A DNA stretch of 64,000 nucleotides from Candidatus Ozemibacter sibiricus (GTDB taxonomy: Bacteria > Muiribacteriota > Ozemobacteria > Ozemobacterales > Ozemobacteraceae), in assembly GCA_003327425.1 (NCBI GenBank), contig QOQW01000024.1, forward strand, positions 27,832 to 91,831, read 5' to 3'. This document shows positions 59,044 through 64,000 of this stretch, in pieces; the first letter of the stretch is position 1; every line of letters begins with the position of its first letter. The position numbers and the translations under genes are program-made. The notes under the pieces were generated by a model. That model searched no databases. It was not told the DNA's origin and saw only the letters and a list, made by a program, of their open reading frames with translations.

Positions 59044-60384
59044 TCACAACAACCCCAGCAGGCGGAGGACGTCGTTGCCGTAGCCCGCCATGTTGACGGT
59101 CACGGGCAGCAACAGCACCCCCATCAGGTTCATGCGCCGGGCCTGGAACAGCACCGGCAGCAGTCCGAGGCCGGTGGCCACGGCCGTGATGGCCAGCCCG
59201 CCCCAGCCCGTATAGGTGTAGAGCAGCAGGATCGTGCCGATCAGCGCCACCAACGATACGAGATGGTAGTTGATGGTCTCGACCAGCCAGATGCAGGCTC
59301 GGGTGAAGGGGCCGAGCAGCAGGAACGACAACCCCGTCGCATACAGCATCAGGCCGACGAACACGGCGTAGTCCTTGAGGGTCAGGGTGGCGATCATCGG
59401 GGTGACGATCCAGGCCAGGCCTCCGCGGGTGAGGCTGAGCCCTGGAATGAAGAACAGCAGGAAGGAGCCAACGTAGTAGACGGTCTTGCAGGTGCCGAAT
59501 GACAGCACGAACAGTCGGCTGTCGCGTTGCGCGGTGGCGTGGCCGGCCATCAGGCCTCCCACCCCGGCGGTCACGATCGGAATGAAGGCGGCGAAGAATC
59601 CGCCCAGGAACCCGCCGAACACGCCGCGGACGGCCAATTCCCAGTCGAGGTCGATGTCTTTGCATGCATGCTGCGGCGGGATGGTGCCGATGTTGAGCAG
59701 ATTGGTGATCAGCCACGGGATGGCGAACAGCCCGACGAACACCGGTGTGATGCTCTGGAAGGCGAATTCGAGCGGCACCATCGTTCGGGCCATGACGATG
59801 AAGCCGAGCAGTCCTGTCAAGAAGAACGTGGCCAGGCCGACCAGCAGGAATTTCCAGCCTTCCCAGAAATTCGCCCAGCAGCTCGGCGATTGCGCCACGC
59901 CTTTGGGCCACTCCGACAGCAGCATGTAGGCGATGACGGCGCCGAGGATCCAGAAGATGTGCGGGGCGGTGATGGCCTTCAACCCGGGCAGGATCCAGAG
60001 GAATACCGGAGCGGCGGCGGCCAGCATGATCAGTCCGCCCATCGCCCCGATCCCGGTTAGCATCACCGACTCGTAGCCGCGGCCCAGCGCCACCCACTGG
60101 GCGCTGGGGAGGATATAGTACGAAAGGCTCTCATCGCCCGGGCCGAAATAGGTGGCCGGTACGGTGTTGAGGATCGAGTAGCCGACGATCATCCCGGTCG
60201 AGAGGGCGACCAGCTGCATGCCGGTCATGGCCTTCTCGAAGCCCAGCACCACGACCAGGAAGATGCCCAGCACGTTGTAGATATGCAGCGCCGGCAGGAA
60301 GGAAACGAGGCAGGAGAAAAGGACGCCGAGGCTGCAGAAGTAGACCAGGTCAAGATTCTGCGGGTGCAGCAACAGCTCGGTCAT
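59044..60384 (-). CDS. TctA-like (DUF112) polytopic membrane protein
   Basis: 446 residues, about ten to twelve membrane helices. It resembles the TctA permease of tripartite tricarboxylate transporters, especially the archaeal-type DUF112 branch: SFLPALHIYNVLGIFL, SILNTVPATYFGPGDESLS, ILPSAQWVALGRGYE, GVGGLMAGHATAQRDSRLF. The genes for the periplasmic binding protein (TctC) and small membrane subunit (TctB) are absent, so substrate transport of the classical type is doubtful. ATGA overlap with the OB-fold gene upstream and near-overlap with the YdjM-like gene downstream suggest a membrane complex. Confidence 0.6.
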   Translation of the reverse strand: MTELLLHPQNLDLVYFCSLGVLFSCLVSFLPALHIYNVLGIFLVVVLGFEKAMTGMQLVALSTGMIVGYSILNTVPATYFGPGDESLSYYILPSAQWVALGRGYESVMLTGIGAMGGLIMLAAAAPVFLWILPGLKAITAPHIFWILGAVIAYMLLSEWPKGVAQSPSCWANFWEGWKFLLVGLATFFLTGLLGFIVMARTMVPLEFAFQSITPVFVGLFAIPWLITNLLNIGTIPPQHACKDIDLDWELAVRGVFGGFLGGFFAAFIPIVTAGVGGLMAGHATAQRDSRLFVLSFGTCKTVYYVGSFLLFFIPGLSLTRGGLAWIVTPMIATLTLKDYAVFVGLMLYATGLSFLLLGPFTRACIWLVETINYHLVSLVALIGTILLLYTYTGWGGLAITAVATGLGLLPVLFQARRMNLMGVLLLPVTVNMAGYGNDVLRLLGLL

Positions 60385-61472
60385 GGTCGCGGTCCTGTCG
60401 TCGGGAGCTGATTCCCATTGGGAGAGGTTGAGGAGCCAGGGGGGACGGTCGGTTCCGTGGCGGGCCCTGGATTTGCGGCGGGTCCCGCCGGACCGGACGC
60501 AGGCCCTTGTTGAGCGGGCGGGGCCGAGGTCTGGCCGGTGGGGGCGGGCTCGCTCTCCTCGGAGCCTTCTTCAACGTCTGTTCCCCCTTGGCCTGGGGTG
60601 TTCGGCTGCATCGGCAAGGCCGGCCCTTCGCCGGGGGTGATCACCTTGAAGTGCGTCTGGTCGGCGATCTCGACCTCGAGCTGGCTCTTGAACATCTTGA
60701 CCTTGCCGGTGCCCTCGACGACGTCGCCTTGGCGCACCTTGCCCGCCAGAGCGTCACGAATTCCCTCGGGCAGCCACAGGCAGAACCCTTGCGGCAGCTC
60801 CTCGAAGCCCAGAATCGTGCCGCGCGGGAAATTGATCGCCCGTCCGATCTTCCCGCGCACCGTGACCGTCTTGCCCAGGTGGTCACGGGTCACCTGGGCA
60901 GGCGCCAGCGGGCTTTCAACCACTTGCGCGGTGGCCCGGCGCACGATGCGCAGATGCTCGGGCGCGTTGATCAGCAGGCTTGGCGAATCCTTCTGGAACC
61001 GGACCGTCCCTTCGACCGAGACCAGATCTCCATCGGCGGGCACCAGGTTCCGCTCTTCGATTTCTTTCGCCACTTTGGCATAGGCCGACACCCGTATGGT
61101 CATCGGCTCCCCATCCTTGCCAGGTTGGCTCAGGGTGAACGCGAGCGATTTCCATTGCTTATGGATGCCGTAACTGCGCTCGACCTCGCCGACCAGCCGC
61201 ACATGGGCGAAATTGCTCAGCGGTCCGAGGTCGGCGATCTTCACTTCCGGGGTCTGAATGGTCTGAGCATAGAACAGCAGGATCAGCAATCCCACCGTCG
61301 AGGTCAGGACCGAGATGACCTTGAACACGCGAATCGACAGTCGCTTCGGAGTCAGCGCCAGGCAATAGGGGCATCGCTCGTAGACGCCGATGAACCGACC
61401 GCAACTGGGGCATTCGGTCTGCTGGCGGTACACCTCGTCCTTGATCAGGGGCGGAATCGGTGGTTGTTCCAT
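60381..61472 (-). CDS. Membrane-anchored zinc-ribbon and OB-fold protein
   Basis: 363 residues. N-terminal zinc ribbon CPSCGRFIGVYERCPYC, one membrane helix (VFKVISVLTSTVGLLILLFYA, about 50-70), then two OB-like beta-barrel units (ADLGPLSNFAHVRLVGEVE... with VSVEGTVRFQKD; LGKTVTVRGKIGRAIN... with VVEGTGKVKMFKSQLEVEI), and a disordered Pro/Gly tail of about 80 residues. These OB units resemble the nucleic-acid-binding OB-fold that is also found in periplasmic stress proteins. I prefer the ATG at 61472 because AAGGA lies 6 bases upstream. Co-transcribed with the amidase upstream (16-base gap). Confidence 0.75.
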   Translation of the reverse strand: MEQPPIPPLIKDEVYRQQTECPSCGRFIGVYERCPYCLALTPKRLSIRVFKVISVLTSTVGLLILLFYAQTIQTPEVKIADLGPLSNFAHVRLVGEVERSYGIHKQWKSLAFTLSQPGKDGEPMTIRVSAYAKVAKEIEERNLVPADGDLVSVEGTVRFQKDSPSLLINAPEHLRIVRRATAQVVESPLAPAQVTRDHLGKTVTVRGKIGRAINFPRGTILGFEELPQGFCLWLPEGIRDALAGKVRQGDVVEGTGKVKMFKSQLEVEIADQTHFKVITPGEGPALPMQPNTPGQGGTDVEEGSEESEPAPTGQTSAPPAQQGPASGPAGPAANPGPATEPTVPPGSSTSPNGNQLPTTGPRP

Positions 61473-61488
61473 GGCCATTCCTTCGCGT

Positions 61489-63432
61489 TCAGTTCGACTG
61501 TTGCAGCGCCGTGCGCAACGCCTCGGCGAGTCGTTCGGGAGTGTGGGGCGGCGGCAGCGCGGGCAGGCCGACCACGACGCAAGTGGCCCCCAGATTGCCC
61601 AGCTCGTAGTCCGAGCCGGCCTCGACGCGCAAGGCCAGCGGCGCCGGTCCGGAGGCCAGAGCCTTCTGAACGGCGAGGGCCAGGGCTTTACCGGCCCCGC
61701 CCCGATGGTAGTGCCGCATGGTCAAAGTCGGACCAGGATCGGGGCGGAACGACAGCACCAGGTCGAGGTTGTTCATGGTATTGGCCTGGAGGACGGCGGT
61801 GTATTCGGGTTTGTCCTGGTCTTCGGGGAAGCTCAGGCGGGTCGTGCGGACGCCGACTTTCATCAAGGCCTTGACCAGCGGTCGCACCCAGGGATCATGG
61901 GCTCGGGCGGCCATGATGCCGATGTGCTTGCCCAGCAACCCGGGCGCGATCGGTTCGACGACGAACCGGGCCCGGGTCAGGGGTTCCCCGGTGGACCGGA
62001 TCCAGCGCTCGACTTCGGGATATCCGGCCGGGGGCTGGAGCTTGATGGCGAGATTGCGGAAGATGGCCGGGAACTCGTAGGCGAAATAGCCCCCGACCGT
62101 GGTCTGGATGGTATGACGCCCCGCCACCAGGACTCGGGCCTTTTCGAGGCCGGCGTGCGTGGCCCCGCACAGGAGCTGCCCCAGGACTGCATGGCCGCGC
62201 GGCGCCGCTACGGCGATCGTGGTGCGGGCGATTTCTTCGCCTTCGGCGGTGACGACGACGACCTCCTGCGGCCCGTCCTCCTTCCCGGTCAGGGGAAGCT
62301 GGATCACAGCTTTCCCATCGGCCCGCGTGATGCCGGGGATGGACAAGCCGTTCCATTGGACGGTGAACCGGACGATGCGCGGATTGACCCGCCCCAAGCC
62401 ATCTTTCAACACCAGAGTGAGGGGGAAATCACCGGTCATTCCGCGGGGGATGCTCGGCAGGATCGGCAGCAGCACGCTGTCTTTCAAGGGCAGCTCCAGG
62501 GTGATGGGGAGCCGGATCTGGCGAGACACCGATTGGCGGTTGAAGAAAAGCATCGAAAGGGTATAGTTCCCGCTAGGTAATGGTCGGGTGTTGTAGAGAG
62601 TGTAGACTGTCCCGCCGAAGGGCAATCGTTCAAAGGCAAAATCGACGTTCTGAGGGGGATCCAATCGAATCTGAGCCCGGTCGATCGGCTGGTTCGAGGT
62701 CAGGACGAATCTGGCGAAGGGGGTATTGACGAACGAAGGTCGAGTGGCGAACACTTCCGCTTCGATCAGAGGATTCTTGAAGGCCTTGCGGATCGCCATG
62801 CGCAAGGTCTGCGCTTCGTTGGTCAGCCCTTTGGCGCTCTTCAATTCGCGCTCGATGGTTTTGACGCTGAGGTACCCCGCTTCGGTCAGGACGGCGGGGG
62901 CTGGGTTGTTGCGCAGGACGTAGAATCCGCCTGGGATGAGGAGGGTCTCGCCATCTCCGCGGCGCGGCACAAAGGCCTCGGCCATGGCTTGCCCGACGAG
63001 CCAGGAGACTCCACGATCAAGGGCGTTGTAGAAGATTTCGGCCCGATTCTGGACATTCTTCCGTAATGAGGCATTGTGGTGGATGGAGACGAACAGGTCG
63101 GGATTGAGGTTCCTGGCCATGGCCACCCGGTCGCTGAGCGACAGGAACTGGTCGCCTTCGCGGGTCAGGTGCACGGTGGCTCCGTCGGCCAGCAGGAGCA
63201 TGCGCAGGTAGGTGGCGACCCGCAAATTGGCGGTCGACTCCTTCAGGCCGGTGGGGCCGATGGCCCCGGGGTCAGCGCCGCCGTGGCCAGGATCGAGGAG
63301 AATGGTAAGCCCGGCCAGAGGCTTGGGAGCGGCGCTGGCCGCCTGGGTCAGAGCCAGGGACAGGGCAACACCTGCCCCGATGCACCAGAACCAAAACAAC
63401 GTGGGTTGCGGGTATCGATGATGAGGAGACAT
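61489..63432 (-). CDS. N-acetylmuramoyl-L-alanine amidase with degenerate second amidase-like domain
   Basis: 647 residues. Signal peptide to about residue 35. Amidase_3 domain (about 40-230) with zinc ligands H50 (LDPGHGGADPG), E65 (GLKES) and H118 (SIHHNAS) and the catalytic E184 (LTEAGYLS). A central beta-rich, carboxypeptidase-regulatory-like region follows, then residues about 505-640 look like a second amidase fold (NLDLVLSFRPDPG; GKALALAVQKALASG; YELGNLGATCVVVGLPAL) in which the zinc His/Glu are gone. ATG 63432 has AGAGG 6 bases upstream. It cleaves peptidoglycan stem peptides, likely in the periplasm; the rear domain may bind wall material. Confidence 0.88.
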   Translation of the reverse strand: MSPHHRYPQPTLFWFWCIGAGVALSLALTQAASAAPKPLAGLTILLDPGHGGADPGAIGPTGLKESTANLRVATYLRMLLLADGATVHLTREGDQFLSLSDRVAMARNLNPDLFVSIHHNASLRKNVQNRAEIFYNALDRGVSWLVGQAMAEAFVPRRGDGETLLIPGGFYVLRNNPAPAVLTEAGYLSVKTIERELKSAKGLTNEAQTLRMAIRKAFKNPLIEAEVFATRPSFVNTPFARFVLTSNQPIDRAQIRLDPPQNVDFAFERLPFGGTVYTLYNTRPLPSGNYTLSMLFFNRQSVSRQIRLPITLELPLKDSVLLPILPSIPRGMTGDFPLTLVLKDGLGRVNPRIVRFTVQWNGLSIPGITRADGKAVIQLPLTGKEDGPQEVVVVTAEGEEIARTTIAVAAPRGHAVLGQLLCGATHAGLEKARVLVAGRHTIQTTVGGYFAYEFPAIFRNLAIKLQPPAGYPEVERWIRSTGEPLTRARFVVEPIAPGLLGKHIGIMAARAHDPWVRPLVKALMKVGVRTTRLSFPEDQDKPEYTAVLQANTMNNLDLVLSFRPDPGPTLTMRHYHRGGAGKALALAVQKALASGPAPLALRVEAGSDYELGNLGATCVVVGLPALPPPHTPERLAEALRTALQQSN

Positions 63433-63481
63433 GCTCAACCTCTCGCCATCAGGAACTGAATTGGGGGCTCAGCCAACATAC

Positions 63482-64000
63482 TCATGATTCTTGGAAATGT
63501 AAACCGGCTTTCTTGGCGAACCGGGCAAAGAGCAGCCGGGCTTCCGGAGTCAGTGAACGCGGAAATTCGAGCTCGAGCCTGACCAGCAGGTCACCTCCTC
63601 CCAGACCTCGTTTGGGGAAGCGCAACACGGTGCCCGGAGGGGTGCACTCCGGAATCTCGACGATCAGCTCTTTTCCGGCCGGATCGGTCAACGACCGCTT
63701 GCCGCCCAGGACCGCTTCGGCCAGATTGAGGGTCATGACGGTCTCGATGTCATCGCCCTTGAGGCGGAAGGGTGGATCGTCCTCGAGCACCAATCTGATA
63801 CGAAAAGGTCCTTGGGGGGTTTGGACAGTGGCTACGGACCCGGGGGTGGTTCCGGCGGGGACGCCAAGAATGTAGGTCCCTCCGGGGAGGCCGGTGACAT
63901 GCACTTCTCCGCCGGTGGCGGCCAGTCGCAGGGGAACCCGGACGGTGGCGGACTGAGGGGGGAGGGAGCCGAAGAAGGGAAGTCGAACCCCTCGTGAGGA
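63482..64000 (-). CDS. DnaJ C-terminal substrate-binding domain protein (5' end outside the window)
   Basis: 172 residues visible; the frame stays open to base 64000. Reading from there: ATVRVPLRLAATGGEVHVTG, IPAG-type loop seen as GVPAGTTPGS, then FRIRLVLEDDPPFRLKGDDI and LNLAEAVLGGKRSLTDPAG, LIVEIPECTPPGTVLRFPKRG, LLVRLELEFPRSLTPEARLL. These are the two beta-sandwich domains of DnaJ/CbpA. No Cys-rich zinc finger is seen in the visible part. The J domain, if present, lies outside. It is 49 bases upstream of the amidase on the same strand, so possibly the same operon. Confidence 0.88.
   Translation of the reverse strand, partial: SSRGVRLPFFGSLPPQSATVRVPLRLAATGGEVHVTGLPGGTYILGVPAGTTPGSVATVQTPQGPFRIRLVLEDDPPFRLKGDDIETVMTLNLAEAVLGGKRSLTDPAGKELIVEIPECTPPGTVLRFPKRGLGGGDLLVRLELEFPRSLTPEARLLFARFAKKAGLHFQES

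Overview
The window is GC-rich, about nine-tenths coding, and read as bacterial chromosome. I see no rRNA, tRNA, CRISPR array, insertion sequence or phage module. The gene content suggests a strictly or mainly anaerobic, amino-acid-fermenting diderm bacterium. It has an NAD-type (class 1B, PyrK-dependent) dihydroorotate dehydrogenase, a complete oxidative ornithine degradation cluster of the kind known from Stickland-fermenting clostridia, several ferredoxin-type proteins, a type III glutamine synthetase, lipoproteins and an exported alpha-2-macroglobulin. Taxonomy is inference only. An uncultured deep lineage with high GC and many exported TPR proteins and lipoproteins (for example a Riflebacteria/Ozemobacteria-like group) would fit, but no marker gene here proves it.

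Layout: 1-4.8 kb, a tightly overlapping minus-strand pyr operon (pyrC-pyrE-pyrF-pyrD-pyrK and a cut-off metallophosphoesterase). 5-6.7 kb, a CHAD + HD pair that points to polyphosphate. 6.9-10.7 kb, a large poly-Gly lipoprotein divergent from a DUF362 protein. 10.8-13 kb, serA-serC. 13.1-15.6 kb, an exported TPR/coiled-coil protein, an orphan DNA methyltransferase and an 8Fe ferredoxin. 15.9-20.5 kb, a maltosyltransferase-like GH13 protein and type III glutamine synthetase. 20.7-24.3 kb, a small lipoprotein and a Tat-DUF362/membrane polyferredoxin/Cys-rich operon. 24.4-29.3 kb, tldD-pmbA-hypothetical-beta-CASP nuclease. 29.4-30.4 kb, an Rpn-type nuclease. 30.7-40 kb, ord-ortA-ortB-oraS-oraE-GlmL-like-orr-alr. 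40.2-46 kb, a GT-C-like membrane protein and a protein made of five tandem Fe-S PD-(D/E)XK nuclease domains. 46.3-57.7 kb, alpha-2-macroglobulin, an Ala/Gly:Na+ symporter, TPR proteins and a lipoprotein. 57.9-64 kb, a cell-wall amidase, zinc-ribbon/OB-fold, TctA-like and YdjM-like membrane proteins, and a DnaJ C-terminal fragment.

How genes fit together: the ornithine cluster racemises L-ornithine, moves the amino group with a B12/PLP aminomutase, deaminates 2,4-diaminopentanoate and thiolyses the product to acetyl-CoA plus D-alanine. The terminal alanine racemase would return that D-alanine to L-alanine.

The most unusual item is the 1,284-residue protein at 42170-46024. It carries five repeats of an AddB/RecB/Cas4-like iron-sulfur nuclease module. 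All five Cys quartets are intact, but the central module has lost two catalytic-motif residues. I know of no described system with this architecture.

Promoters in the window share a recognisable TG-N-TATNNT extended -10 element, and at least two genes appear to be transcribed from their start codon (leaderless).
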